From: Bacteroidia bacterium
GTDB taxonomy: Bacteria > Bacteroidota > Bacteroidia > J057
Length of the DNA stretch: 64,000 nucleotides
Direction: 5' to 3'
Assembly (NCBI GenBank): GCA_030430575.1
Contig: JAUIKF010000022.1
Coordinates: forward strand, 1-64,000
Every line of letters starts with the position of its first letter. Position 1 is the stretch's first letter. Shown one piece after another: positions 15,795 through 25,576 of this stretch. Below the pieces are notes generated by a model, which did not search any database, was not told the DNA's origin, and worked only from the letters and a program-made list of their open reading frames with translations. A program made the translations under genes and the position numbers.

Positions 15795-16940
15795 ATGAAA
15801 ACGATTCCTCTTCCCCCCATTTCTACAAAATCACCTAAGGCGAAACCCCATCTACCCGCTGATCCTCAGGCTTCTATATGGAATAGAGAGCTAAGGTTGG
15901 GCCCTATGCTATCGATGAAAGACCGCCAACTCTTTTACCAGCAATTGGCAATTTTGCTAGATTCAGGCCTTGGGATTATTGACTGTCTGGAAGTGATGAT
16001 CAGCCAATACCGCAAAAAGCATTTAAAGGCTTTACTTCAGTCCCTCATTGACGGGCTGCAGGAAGGATTTGCGCTTTCAGAGGTGTTTTTGGAGAAAAAG
16101 GCTTTTTTCAGCGAATTCGAAGTGCATTCTCTTAGGGCTGGCGAGCAGTCCGGCCAGATGACAACCGTGTTGACTTCTTTGGCAGAGATGTATGAAAAGC
16201 GTATTCGCCTCAAGCGTAAGCTAGTCCAGGCGATGACCTATCCCATCGCTGTGATCGGCGTAGCAGGGCTGGTACTGGCGTTTATGTTGACGTTTGTTGT
16301 CCCCATGTTTGAAGATATTTTCCAGCGATTTGATGCGGAATTGCCCGTGCTGACGCGTTGGGTGATGGCGGCTTCTACTGCGTTGCGAACCCATAGTTTA
16401 TGGTTATTGGGCGTTTCTGTGGGGCTGGTGATGTTGGGGATCAAGCTTCGAAAGTTGCCGCGAATGCGTCAGGGTTGGAGTACCTTTTTACTCAAAATAC
16501 CCCTTCTCGGAAAAGCTATGCTCAAACTCCAACTGGCGCGATTCTGCCATAGTTTTGCCCTGCTACTCACGGCTAAGGTACACCTAGATCAGGCGCTGGA
16601 CTTGATGACGCAACTTTGTCGTTTTTATCCCTTACAAATGGCGACCCAGGAGATTCGGACGGCGGTGATTGAAGGAGAAAGTCTATACGATGCGGTAGCC
16701 AGTCAACCGATCTTCCCTGCATTTTTTGTGCAGATCATCCGCGTAGGCGAAGCCAGCGCACGCCTCGGCGAGATGCTCGAGACCATGGGCGAAAACCTCG
16801 AAGAGGAGTCCGAAACGGCTGTTCAGCAGCTTACGCAACTCATTGAACCTGTGCTGATTATTGCCCTAGGATTAATGGTCGCACTGATTTTGGGCGCGAT
16901 GTATTTGCCGATGTTTGAGTTGGGAAAAGCGGTGGGATAA
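15795..16940 (+). CDS. gspF: Type II secretion inner membrane platform protein GspF/PilC
   Basis: A 381-residue polytopic protein with two T2SF domains (about 44-165 and 245-370) and three membrane helices (about 152-175, 203-220 and 350-372). Motifs include LAILLDSGLGIIDCLEVM, LRAGEQSGQMTTVLTSLAEMYEK and, in the second repeat, VGEASARLGEMLETMGENLEEE, with the final LIEPVLIIALGLMVALILG typical of GspF/PilC. It transmits ATPase motion to pseudopilin assembly. The first 38 residues are Pro/Lys-rich and probably disordered. Confidence 0.92.
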   Translation: MKTIPLPPISTKSPKAKPHLPADPQASIWNRELRLGPMLSMKDRQLFYQQLAILLDSGLGIIDCLEVMISQYRKKHLKALLQSLIDGLQEGFALSEVFLEKKAFFSEFEVHSLRAGEQSGQMTTVLTSLAEMYEKRIRLKRKLVQAMTYPIAVIGVAGLVLAFMLTFVVPMFEDIFQRFDAELPVLTRWVMAASTALRTHSLWLLGVSVGLVMLGIKLRKLPRMRQGWSTFLLKIPLLGKAMLKLQLARFCHSFALLLTAKVHLDQALDLMTQLCRFYPLQMATQEIRTAVIEGESLYDAVASQPIFPAFFVQIIRVGEASARLGEMLETMGENLEEESETAVQQLTQLIEPVLIIALGLMVALILGAMYLPMFELGKAVG

Positions 16941-17085
16941 AAAAGTTGAAAAAACTGCTGAGATAAAATGGCGGATTACGTCTTATTAGAATGAAAAATA
17001 GGTAAAGCGTAAGTAAGCATGCAGGGCGATCATTAATCCTCGCTTTTGGTCCAACCCTGTGTGCTTTTTTAACCCCCCTAATATC

Positions 17086-17511
17086 ATGAAACCTACTACA
17101 CATTTCAGGGCAAATGCCCGTGTCAAAGGCATGACCTTGACAGAACTTCTTGTTGTACTCGCCATCCTCGGCGTGCTATTGCTCCTCGCCATGCCAGTCC
17201 TCACGCCCCTCTTTTCCATGACACACGCCATGGAAGCCAAAAACAACCTCAAATACCTGGCAGAGCTTGAGGAGTTGCATTACCTCAGTCATGCGCGTTA
17301 CACGGATGAATTTGAGGAACTTGCCTTTGTTCAACCCAAACTCGTCTCCGAACCCGATGGCACCGCCCATTATCAAATTGAGATCGTTAAGTTGAGCAAA
17401 ACCGATTTTCTGGCGCGCGCCACGGCCATCACAGATTTCGATAGAGACGATGTGTTCAATATCTGGGAGATCGATAAGCGTGGTATTCCGAGGGAAGTGG
17501 TGAAAGACTGA
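17086..17511 (+). CDS. Major pseudopilin GspG/PilA-like
   Basis: A 141-residue pseudopilin. Start MKPTTHFRANARVKG at 17086 gives a 15-residue leader, with cleavage after Gly15 before MTLTELLVVLAILGVLLLLAMPVL (Glu at +5). The mature domain begins with the usual long amphipathic helix (AMEAKNNLKYLAELEELHYLSHARYTD) followed by beta strands and DFDRDDVFNIWEID, an acidic loop like the calcium-binding loop of GspG. The ORF is open upstream to 17059, but the ATG at 17086 fits prepilin leaders best. The probable major subunit of the pseudopilus. Confidence 0.8.
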   Translation: MKPTTHFRANARVKGMTLTELLVVLAILGVLLLLAMPVLTPLFSMTHAMEAKNNLKYLAELEELHYLSHARYTDEFEELAFVQPKLVSEPDGTAHYQIEIVKLSKTDFLARATAITDFDRDDVFNIWEIDKRGIPREVVKD

Positions 17512-17718
17512 AACAGAAGAATAATCTTGATTTTATCCTTTGTATTGTCACTTTTTTTAGAAAAAAGTAACCAAAAAATCGAAACGGGCCAACCAAGGCC
17601 AACGCTACAATCCGTCCGCCCACGCCCGTTTCATCCCAGCCGCACTTTCTTTCAATAGCGCTTTTGATTGGCGGATTCATTCTCCATTTTTAATTCTCCA
17701 TTATTCATTTTTCCCCCA
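17512..17718. other. Intra-cluster spacer with two hairpins
   Basis: The spacer contains CTTTTTTT/AAAAAAGT arms at about 17551-17570 and AAACGGGC (about 17581) facing GCCCGTTT (about 17624). It also has a run of TTCTCCATT/TTATTCATT words just before the prepilin peptidase. No ORF with coding character was found. One of the hairpins could be an attenuator or processing site between gspG and the peptidase gene. Confidence 0.4.
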
Positions 17719-18168
17719 ATGTCTTTCTTCATCGTCATAGTGACTTGCCTACTCATCGCCTGGCAGGACTTCCGGACGCGCGAGATTCACATCGCCCCGC
17801 TGATCCTGCTTGGGGTCACAGGTCTTATGACCATGTGGCGGGCTGAAAGTGTAGGGTTTTTGGTTAATGGAGGTATAATAGGTGCATTGCTCCTGGTAAT
17901 TCACCTTGTCTATTTCCTGAAAGGAGAACGCCAAGTGATGAACCGTCTGCTCGGCTGGGGTGATGTGTGGGTGCTGGTGGCTGTGGGCTGCTGGCTGGAT
18001 CCTCAAGGTTTTGTGTGGTTCTATTGCCTGGCGTCAGCTTGGATCGCCCTCGGTACCTTGACGTTATTGAGGCTCAAGCGAATTGACAAGAATTATCTCA
18101 TCCCATTTGCTGGCTGGCTGTGTATTGCTTTTGTTCCTTATTTTGCTGTGTATCAGTGGATTAGGTGA
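17719..18168 (+). CDS. Prepilin peptidase (A24, GXGD type), short form
   Basis: A 149-residue polytopic aspartyl peptidase. The two catalytic aspartates lie in WQDFRTREI (near residue 18) and LLGWGDVWVL (the G-x-G-D motif, near residue 76). It lacks the N-terminal zinc/methyltransferase domain of bifunctional PilD/GspO and resembles short archaeal-like or TadV-like enzymes. It would cleave the leaders of the four pseudopilin-type proteins encoded upstream. Start at 17719 (MSFFIVIV) chosen because the open frame upstream of it is not membrane-like. Confidence 0.85.
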   Translation: MSFFIVIVTCLLIAWQDFRTREIHIAPLILLGVTGLMTMWRAESVGFLVNGGIIGALLLVIHLVYFLKGERQVMNRLLGWGDVWVLVAVGCWLDPQGFVWFYCLASAWIALGTLTLLRLKRIDKNYLIPFAGWLCIAFVPYFAVYQWIR

Positions 18169-18175
18169 GGGACGC

Positions 18176-18257
18176 TAATTTTGAATTTTGAATGAAGGAA
18201 TTTTGAATAAAGAAAGCCTCCCCCATTCAAAATTCAAAATTCAATCATTCAAAATTA
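18176..18257. repeat. Palindromic spacer repeat, ATTCAAAATT family, 5' of the S23 gene
   Basis: Left arm at 18176-18208 (TAATTTTGAATTTTGAATG...) and right arm at 18224-18257 (...ATTCAAAATTCAATC) are complementary with a short loop. The right arm ends 5 bp before the S23-type start codon. A second palindrome of the same family follows that gene at 18641-18773. Confidence 0.8.
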
Positions 18258-18262
18258 ATCCA

Positions 18263-18637
18263 ATGAGAACAAATAGCGAAAAAGAAGCATTTATAGGTGA
18301 ACTTAAAAAACGAATAAAAACCTGGGTAGTTAGGGTTTTGAATCTGTGTGAAGATCTTCAACGAAATCCTGTCACACGGGTAATCAATTTTCAACTAATA
18401 AAATCTTCAACCTCTACAGGAGCTAACCATCGAGCAGCATGTAGGGCACGATCTGACAAGGAATTTTATTCAAAAATAAGCATAACTGTAGAAGAAGCTG
18501 ATGAGTCACTGTACTGGCTCGAAATCATAGAAGCGAAGGGAATTTCATGTGATAGAAATGAATTAAAATGGTTATTAAAAGAGAGTGATGAAATCGTCAG
18601 AATTCTTGCAAAAGCCAGATTTACAGCGAAGGGCTAG
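18263..18637 (+). CDS. Four-helix bundle protein of the S23 (23S rRNA intervening sequence protein) family
   Basis: A 124-residue helical protein. NFQLIKSSTSTGANHRAACRARSDKEFYSKISITVEEADESLYWLEII matches the S23/bAvd-like four-helix-bundle family, first seen encoded in intervening sequences of 23S rRNA in Leptospira and Coxiella and also linked to diversity-generating retroelements. The function is unknown. Start at 18263 (MRTNSEKEAF) chosen over an upstream ATG inside the palindrome. The gene is AT-rich, lies between the prepilin peptidase and gspE, and is flanked on both sides by the same palindrome family, which suggests insertion into the operon. Confidence 0.85.
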   Translation: MRTNSEKEAFIGELKKRIKTWVVRVLNLCEDLQRNPVTRVINFQLIKSSTSTGANHRAACRARSDKEFYSKISITVEEADESLYWLEIIEAKGISCDRNELKWLLKESDEIVRILAKARFTAKG

Positions 18638-18640
18638 TGG

Positions 18641-18773
18641 TTAATTTTGAATGCTGAATGAAGGAATTTTGAATGAAATGCAACTCCCCTCATTCAAAAT
18701 TCATCATTCTCTCATTCAAAATTAATCCCCTTCCCCTCATTCAAAATTCACCATTCAATCATTCAAAATTAAT
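18641..18773. repeat. Palindromic spacer repeat, ATTCAAAATT family, 3' of the S23 gene (double right arm)
   Basis: Left arm at 18641-18676 is complementary to two successive right arms, 18690-18725 and 18738-18773, so the right half appears duplicated. It lies between the S23-type gene and gspE and ends about 7 bp before the gspE start. Confidence 0.8.
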
Positions 18774-18779
18774 TCGCCC

Positions 18780-20162
18780 ATGCCCTCCATCGACTATAAA
18801 CTCATCAGCCTGCTGACAGCTTCGCAAGCACACGCTTTTCGCGTAGTGCCCGTGGCGCTAGAAGGCCCTACCTTGACTGTCCAAGGGACAGAAAAGGCGG
18901 CAACCCTTAAGCCCAAGCTACGCTTGGTCCTGGGCAAGCAAATCGACCTTCAGGTCGTCCCTGAAAAAGAGGTCGAGCGACTCTTGGCGACGTATTATCC
19001 TTTTGAACAAAAGGCGACAGGAGAAGGACCCAAGCATGCGGATGCCGATGCGGTGAAGTGGATCGATCAAGTGATCCAAGAAGCGGTAGAGATGGGTTCC
19101 AGCGACATTCACCTGGAGCGTTATGAGGAGGAAGCGCGGGTACGATTTCGCTGGGAAGGGCAATTGGTGGAAAAATATGAAATCCCCCTGGACCAGTACA
19201 ATGCGCTGATCAGTCGGATCAAGATCCTGGCAGCATTAGACATCTCAGAGCGTAGACTCCCCCAAGATGGGCGCATTCATTTTTCCACCCAATCAACCAA
19301 AATAGACCTCCGTGTATCTACCATTCCAGGGAAATACGGCGAAAAGGCCGTCTTACGACTCCTCAGTCGCGATGCCAGCCGCCTGAACCTGGCAGCCGTA
19401 GGCTTCCAACCAAAAGAATTGGTCCACTACCAAACCGCGATCCAGCATCCCAATGGGATCATTCTGATCACGGGCCCTACGGGAAGTGGCAAAACCACTA
19501 CCCTTTATGCGACCCTCCATACACTCAATGAGCCATCAACCAATATTCTCACCGTCGAAGACCCCATTGAGTATACCCTTAGTGGGATCAACCAGGTCCA
19601 AGTCAAAGAGGCTATCGGCCTGACATTTGACGCGGCGTTGCGTGCATTTCTGCGACAGGACCCTGACGTCATCATGGTCGGCGAGATTCGCGACCTCCCA
19701 ACGGCCCAGATTGCCATCCGCGCTGCCCTGACAGGGCATTTGGTCTTCTCGACCCTTCACACCAATAGCGCCTGGGATGCCATTGCCAGGCTTACAGATA
19801 TGGGCATAGAACCTTACTTGATCGCTTCCGCGCTACGCTTGGTTGTCGCGCAGCGACTGGTTCGTTTGTTGTGCCCACACTGCAAAAAGGAAGAAATGAC
19901 ACCTGTGACTTTTCGGGAGGAAAAAGTTACAGGTCACTTCACGCCTGTGGGCTGTCCCAAATGCTTTTATACAGGCTATAAGGGCCGAAAGGCCGTTTTT
20001 GAGCTATTGCCTATTACCCCTACGCTCAAAACATTTATCAAAAATGCGCAAACCCTAGATGCGGATTCCCCTCCCATGGAGATGCCCAGTTTGATAGATA
20101 ATTTGAAGCGGATGGTGGAAGAAGGGCAAACTTCTTTTGAAGAGGCGAAGAGTCATTTATAG
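18780..20162 (+). CDS. gspE: Type II secretion/pilus assembly ATPase GspE
   Basis: A 460-residue hexameric secretion ATPase. It has a short N-terminal domain (1-80), an N2E linker with SSDIHLERYEEEARVRFRWEG, Walker A GPTGSGKT at 232-239, Asp box LTVEDPIEYTL, Walker B DVIMVGEIRD at about 296-305, and His box LTGHLVFSTLHTN. The zinc-binding tetracysteine motif is C365/C368 and C392/C395. It powers pseudopilus assembly through GspF and the GspL/PilM-like protein. At 460 residues it is shorter than most GspE (about 500-570) because the first N-terminal domain is reduced. It is the last gene of the cluster. Confidence 0.93.
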   Translation: MPSIDYKLISLLTASQAHAFRVVPVALEGPTLTVQGTEKAATLKPKLRLVLGKQIDLQVVPEKEVERLLATYYPFEQKATGEGPKHADADAVKWIDQVIQEAVEMGSSDIHLERYEEEARVRFRWEGQLVEKYEIPLDQYNALISRIKILAALDISERRLPQDGRIHFSTQSTKIDLRVSTIPGKYGEKAVLRLLSRDASRLNLAAVGFQPKELVHYQTAIQHPNGIILITGPTGSGKTTTLYATLHTLNEPSTNILTVEDPIEYTLSGINQVQVKEAIGLTFDAALRAFLRQDPDVIMVGEIRDLPTAQIAIRAALTGHLVFSTLHTNSAWDAIARLTDMGIEPYLIASALRLVVAQRLVRLLCPHCKKEEMTPVTFREEKVTGHFTPVGCPKCFYTGYKGRKAVFELLPITPTLKTFIKNAQTLDADSPPMEMPSLIDNLKRMVEEGQTSFEEAKSHL

Positions 20163-20167
20163 GAAAA

Positions 20168-20239
20168 GTTCAAGTGTCAAGCGCAAGTTCAAGTTCAAAA
20201 AAAACAATTGAGTTTGAGCTTGAATTTGTATTTGAACTT
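20168..20239. repeat. Palindromic spacer, TTCAAGTTCAA family, between convergent genes
   Basis: Left arm 20168-20199 (CAAGTTCAAGTTCAAA words) pairs with right arm 20208-20239 (TTTGAGCTTGAATTTG... words). It separates the convergent gspE and epimerase genes and is the likely bidirectional terminator. Half copies of the same family occur at about 50593 and 58078. Confidence 0.65.
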
Positions 20240-20249
20240 TCTCCTACTT

Positions 20250-21131
20250 TCACACCAAATCCACCAACGCTTCCTTCACCGTCGGGAATTTGAATTCAAA
20301 GCCCAGAGATTGCAGCTTTTTTGACGAAACGGTTTGCCCACCCCAGAGCAAAATGGAACGCTCGCCGAGCAACATTTTGAGCGCAAATTTAGGCACGGTC
20401 CAAATGTCCATGACATTAAGCGCTTGGGCATAGGTATCGGAGAAAGTCTCTTGATTTACGATTTCTGGAGCACAGAGATTGTAGGCACCTTCGGCCGATT
20501 CATGGTCCATGAGGAAACGAATGGCGGCAATTTCGTCATCGAGGTGAATCCAAGGAAAGCCCTGCTTCCCACTTCCCAACTTCCCGCCTAACCAGAACTT
20601 ATAGATCGGCCGTAGCTTGGGAATCACCCCTCCTTCATTCCCCAAAACCACCCCTGTGCGCAAGATAATCGTGCGACATTTTGCTTCCTGAGCAGCAGCT
20701 TCCCAGCGTAGGCAGAGATCAGCCATGAAGTCATCCGCAGGCGCAGAAGTCTCTGTCATTTCGCCTTCGCGAAATCCCCCATAATACCCGACGGCCGATC
20801 CAGAGATGAACAAGGAAGGGGGCCTGGTACTTTTATTGATAAATTTTACACAGGCGTTGGTCGCATCCAGACGACTGGAAACCATCTCCTGCTTGGCTGA
20901 TTCGCTCCAGCCCGATTCACCGATCGACGATCCCGCCAAATTGATGACGACGTCATAAAACCCCATCGCAGGCGGCATCTCCTTGCCATTCCATTCGATG
21001 TAGGATACCTGTCGATTTTTTGACGTACGCTTACTGCGCGTCAAAACGCTGATGATATGACCGTCTCCTGCGAGTGCCTCCACAAGGGGAGTCCCTAAAA
21101 AGCCTGTGCCACCAGTGATAAGAATATTCAT
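20250..21131 (-). CDS. TIGR01777-family NAD(P)-dependent epimerase (YfcH/SulA-like)
   Basis: A 293-residue short-chain dehydrogenase/epimerase. The NAD(P)-binding motif GGTGFLGTPL lies at 7-16, VVINLAGSSIGESGW at about 62, the SGSAVGYYG active-site region at about 111 and the C-terminal DUF1731 part includes GERSILLWGGQTVSSKKLQSLGF. TIGR01777 proteins are widespread in bacteria and plants, with no agreed substrate. It is a single gene, convergent with gspE. Confidence 0.88.
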   Translation of the reverse strand: MNILITGGTGFLGTPLVEALAGDGHIISVLTRSKRTSKNRQVSYIEWNGKEMPPAMGFYDVVINLAGSSIGESGWSESAKQEMVSSRLDATNACVKFINKSTRPPSLFISGSAVGYYGGFREGEMTETSAPADDFMADLCLRWEAAAQEAKCRTIILRTGVVLGNEGGVIPKLRPIYKFWLGGKLGSGKQGFPWIHLDDEIAAIRFLMDHESAEGAYNLCAPEIVNQETFSDTYAQALNVMDIWTVPKFALKMLLGERSILLWGGQTVSSKKLQSLGFEFKFPTVKEALVDLV

Positions 21132-21485
21132 TTTGATAAAAATTAGGTGCTTTTAACTTAAAATGCACTTGAAGGTATTTTAGTTGAAAAGCCCTGTTAT
21201 TTGGAAATAATAAAGGAGAAATAGGGCATTTTTTCAAAAAAACAGTAAACTCCCCCCTCAAACCCAGAACCTAGTGTTTATTCAAGATTGAAATGTCGGG
21301 TTAAGTAAAAATAAAAAACAAGGAACAAGGAAGTGAAAAGTATTCCTCTGTTATGGATAGTTAGTTTTCTCTTCCCTTTTTAGTTTATTATTTCTTGTTT
21401 CCTTATTTGTACTTATTGACGATTGAGAATAGTAAATGACTTCCAACTCCACTTTTCAAAATTGAAAGACAACCTAGAACTTCTC
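21132..21485. other. Spacer with AACAAGGAA-family palindrome, no gene
   Basis: The 354-bp divergent spacer between the epimerase and aminotransferase starts has no coding frame. At 21191-21227 GCCCT faces AGGGC followed by T6, a weak terminator-like stem. The main feature is the AACAAGGAA-family palindrome at 21303-21414 (own entry). No exact TAnnTTTG box was found for either gene. Confidence 0.5.
21303..21414. repeat. Palindromic spacer repeat, AACAAGGAA family (copy 1)
   Basis: Left arm at 21303-21340 (AAGTAAAAATAAAAAACAAGG...) is complementary to the right arm at 21371-21414 (...TTTCTTGTTTCCTTA...). Other members are a half copy at 51497-51538 and a full copy at 62974-63069. The left arms share AACAAGGAAGTGAAAAG or close variants. 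Confidence 0.7.
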
Positions 21486-22550
21486 ATGCACCTCCTCACC
21501 CCTGGTCCCGTCCCGATTCCCGATTTTGTGCAAGAAGCCCTTGGCCAGTCAGTCATTCCGCATAGATCAGCCCAGTTTGAGGCTTTTTATGCCAATATAC
21601 TCGACGGCCTACGATACCTTTTCCAGACTAAACAAACGGTCTGTACGATGGCCAGCAGTGGAACTGGTGGGGTAGAAGCAGCCATGTATAGCCTCTTCAA
21701 ACCAGGAGATCGCGTTTTGGTTTTGGACAATGGAAAATTTAGCGGGAGATGGGCTACGTATGTGAATGTGCTGGGCCTTGAGTTGATATATCTAAAAAAG
21801 TCCTGGGGGGAAATCGCCACGCCAAAAGAGGTGCTGGCTGCTATGGAAGAAGGAGGAAAAGTAAAAGGCGTCGTGCTGACCCATTGTGAAACGTCTACAG
21901 GAGCGTATCTGGATTTGGAGGAAATAAGCTATTTACTTAAACAAAAACATCCCGAAACGCTCATCGTCGTTGACGGCATCGCTAGCATAGGCGCTACGCC
22001 TTTTTACTTCGATGCCTGGGGCATCGACTGTGCCGTGGTCGCTAGCCAGAAAGCGCTTATGAATCCCGCCGGCGTAGTCGCCATCGCGTTGAGTGAAGGC
22101 AGCACAGCTACCCTCCGAGCTACCGACCCCGGCGACTACCAAAACCTGTACAATTATGTACAGTGGGCAGAAAAGAGAAATTATCCCTTTACCCCTCCTT
22201 ACTCCCTCCTTTCTGGACTTTTGGCTGTCTTGAACCACTATCAAGAGAAAACCCTGCCTGTCATCTGGAACCAAGTCCACCAGTCCGCTCAATATTTTCG
22301 GCAACGCCTTAAATCGCTCAAAGGAAATTCTTTTACCCCCTATCTTTCCGATAGCATGACTGCTTTTCAGTTTGAAGGCAGGGACCCTGAAAGTATCCGA
22401 TCTCAGCTCGAAGCCCAAGGCTTCTGGCTCTCAGGAGGCCAAGGCCCCCTCAAAGGTCAAATCCTGCGGATTTCACACATGGGCCTGGCAGATCAGGTAG
22501 CGATGGAAGCGTGCTGTGATGCCTTGGCGGAAATCCTGTCGAAGAATTAA
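21486..22550 (+). CDS. Class V PLP aminotransferase (alanine-glyoxylate/serine-pyruvate type)
   Basis: A 354-residue fold-type I, class V aminotransferase. LTPGPVPIP at the N-terminus, MASSGTGGVEAAMYSLFKPGDRVLVLDNGKFSGRW and HCETSTGAYLDLEEI are hallmarks of the AGXT/SPT family, and VVASQKALMNPAG carries the Schiff-base lysine near residue 197. The reaction is probably transfer of the amino group from alanine, serine or phosphonate-type donors to glyoxylate or pyruvate. Start at 21486 (MHLLTPGP) chosen; the upstream frame is AT-rich spacer. A stand-alone gene, so the pathway is not evident. Confidence 0.87.
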   Translation: MHLLTPGPVPIPDFVQEALGQSVIPHRSAQFEAFYANILDGLRYLFQTKQTVCTMASSGTGGVEAAMYSLFKPGDRVLVLDNGKFSGRWATYVNVLGLELIYLKKSWGEIATPKEVLAAMEEGGKVKGVVLTHCETSTGAYLDLEEISYLLKQKHPETLIVVDGIASIGATPFYFDAWGIDCAVVASQKALMNPAGVVAIALSEGSTATLRATDPGDYQNLYNYVQWAEKRNYPFTPPYSLLSGLLAVLNHYQEKTLPVIWNQVHQSAQYFRQRLKSLKGNSFTPYLSDSMTAFQFEGRDPESIRSQLEAQGFWLSGGQGPLKGQILRISHMGLADQVAMEACCDALAEILSKN

Positions 22551-22668
22551 AAATTGATTGATTGACTGATTATTAATTGGGTACCTTTGCCTAGCCTATT
22601 GACTATCAGTTAATTGAATGAATTATTCTCCAATCAATAATTTATCAATCAATAATCAGCAATTAATC
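22550..22668. repeat. Palindromic spacer repeat, AATCAATAAT family, containing the queA promoter
   Basis: Left arm 22550-22580 (AAAATTGATTGATTGACTG...) is complementary to right arm 22631-22668 (...TTATCAATCAATAATC). The loop, about 50 nt, contains a -7 box and the probable transcription start of queA. The element therefore lies between two co-directional genes and spans a promoter. Confidence 0.65.
22582..22589 (+). promoter_or_regulatory. -7 promoter box (TACCTTTG) upstream of queA
   Basis: An exact TAnnTTTG match with a TTG 21 nt upstream (22558-22560), giving a reasonable Bacteroidota housekeeping promoter. The leader to the queA ATG would be about 80 nt and would contain the right arm of the flanking palindrome. 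Confidence 0.5.
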
Positions 22669-22674
22669 CTCCCC

Positions 22675-23907
22675 ATGCACGAGCTTTCTCCCATTAGCCT
22701 TTCTGATTACCACTATGACCTGCCACACGACCGCATCGCTAGTGAACCGCTGGAGCGTAGAGATGCTTCCAAATTACTTGTCTATCAAGCGGGGGACATC
22801 ACACATACCCAATTTGCCCGCATAGAGGATTGGCTATCAGCAGGCGACTTGGTGGTGTTCAACGACACCCGTGTGATTCCTGCGCGGCTGTTTATGTACC
22901 GCGCGACGGGCGCTAGAATTGAACTATTACTTCTCAACCCTGTAAGCCCAAAAGAAGTGCATAAAGCGATGGTTGCCAAGGCATACTGTAGCTGGGAGTG
23001 TATGATTGGTAATAAGAAAAAGTGGAAGGATGGGGAAACCCTAACGATGAGTCTCGTGATAGACGGCGTCCACACGCATCTTCATGCTGCGCTCATCGAC
23101 CGCGAAAGGCAGTGGGTCGAGCTGAGCTGGGATCAGCCAGAACTGACCTTTGCGGAGCTAATCCGTGCTGCTGGGGCCTTGCCCTTGCCACCGTATCTCA
23201 AGCGCGAAGCGCGTGAGGAAGACTACTGGCAATACCAAACGGTCTATGCAGAACATGAAGGGGCAGTAGCTGCGCCGACGGCAGGGCTTCATTTTACCCC
23301 AGAAGTCCTGCAAGCATTGGAGAAAAAAGGCGTAGCCAAAGACTTTGTGACCTTGCATGTAAGTGCAGGTACTTTCCAGCCCGTAAAGGAAGAAAATGCC
23401 TTGGACCATGATATGCATGCGGAGCAACTTAGCATCACTCAAGTAGCTATCAAGCAGTTATTGGAACATTTTCCGAAAATCACAGCCGTAGGAACCACTT
23501 CCTTACGCCTGTTGGAAAGTCTATACTGGTTTGGGGTGGAACTCCATGAAGCAGGCGGCGAACTGTCAGCCAGCCATGCTTTTCGCTTGGCAAAGCTTGC
23601 GCCTTACAGTTTTGAGCCTCAGGACCTTCCTGATCCACAGACTGCCCTTCAACTCGTCCTGGACCACATGCAACGCCATGAATTAGAACAATTGGTGGCG
23701 GAGACTTCTATCTTCATTTTCCCCGGCTACGACTTCAAAATGTGCCAAAACCTCATCACCAACTATCACATGCCTGAGACGACCCTCATTTTGCTGGTAG
23801 CTGCTTTCATCGGTGAAGACTGGCGGAAGGTCTATGAGGAAGCCATGGACAATGACTATCGTTTTTTGAGCTATGGAGATTCGAGTTTATTAATGGCTAA
23901 TGGTTAA
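22675..23907 (+). CDS. queA: S-adenosylmethionine:tRNA ribosyltransferase-isomerase QueA
   Basis: A 410-residue cytoplasmic enzyme that transfers and isomerises the ribosyl moiety of SAM onto preQ1-tRNA to form epoxyqueuosine. Diagnostic segments are YDLPHDRIASEPLERRDASKLL near the N-terminus, VVFNDTRVIPARL, and GAVAAPTAGLHFTPEVL near residue 200. It is longer than the E. coli enzyme (356), as is usual for Bacteroidota. Start at 22675 (MHELSPISL) chosen; an in-frame ATG at 22618 lies in the palindrome. The stop codon lies in the next hairpin. Confidence 0.93.
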   Translation: MHELSPISLSDYHYDLPHDRIASEPLERRDASKLLVYQAGDITHTQFARIEDWLSAGDLVVFNDTRVIPARLFMYRATGARIELLLLNPVSPKEVHKAMVAKAYCSWECMIGNKKKWKDGETLTMSLVIDGVHTHLHAALIDRERQWVELSWDQPELTFAELIRAAGALPLPPYLKREAREEDYWQYQTVYAEHEGAVAAPTAGLHFTPEVLQALEKKGVAKDFVTLHVSAGTFQPVKEENALDHDMHAEQLSITQVAIKQLLEHFPKITAVGTTSLRLLESLYWFGVELHEAGGELSASHAFRLAKLAPYSFEPQDLPDPQTALQLVLDHMQRHELEQLVAETSIFIFPGYDFKMCQNLITNYHMPETTLILLVAAFIGEDWRKVYEEAMDNDYRFLSYGDSSLLMANG

Positions 23908-23965
23908 TTGTCAATGGTTAATAGAAACCTTTCTTCATTAACAATTTACCATTGACAATTAACCA

Positions 23966-23967
<2 letters not shown>
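23899..23967. terminator. Bidirectional hairpin terminator between queA and glpK
   Basis: Left arm 23899-23922 (AATGGTTAATTGTCAATGG...) and right arm 23937-23967 (...CCATTGACAATTAACCATT) pair almost perfectly. The queA stop codon lies in the left arm and the glpK stop codon at 23966-23968 at the end of the right arm. Position between convergent genes supports bidirectional termination. Confidence 0.75.
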
Positions 23968-25474
<1,507 letters not shown>

Positions 25475-25576
25475 TTATGCTAATATAAGGGCAAATTTTC
25501 AATTGTTGGTGGGCTGACATTTTCCTAATTTATTCCTACCTTCATTCAACATTCAAAATTCAACAGTAGTCTTAGC

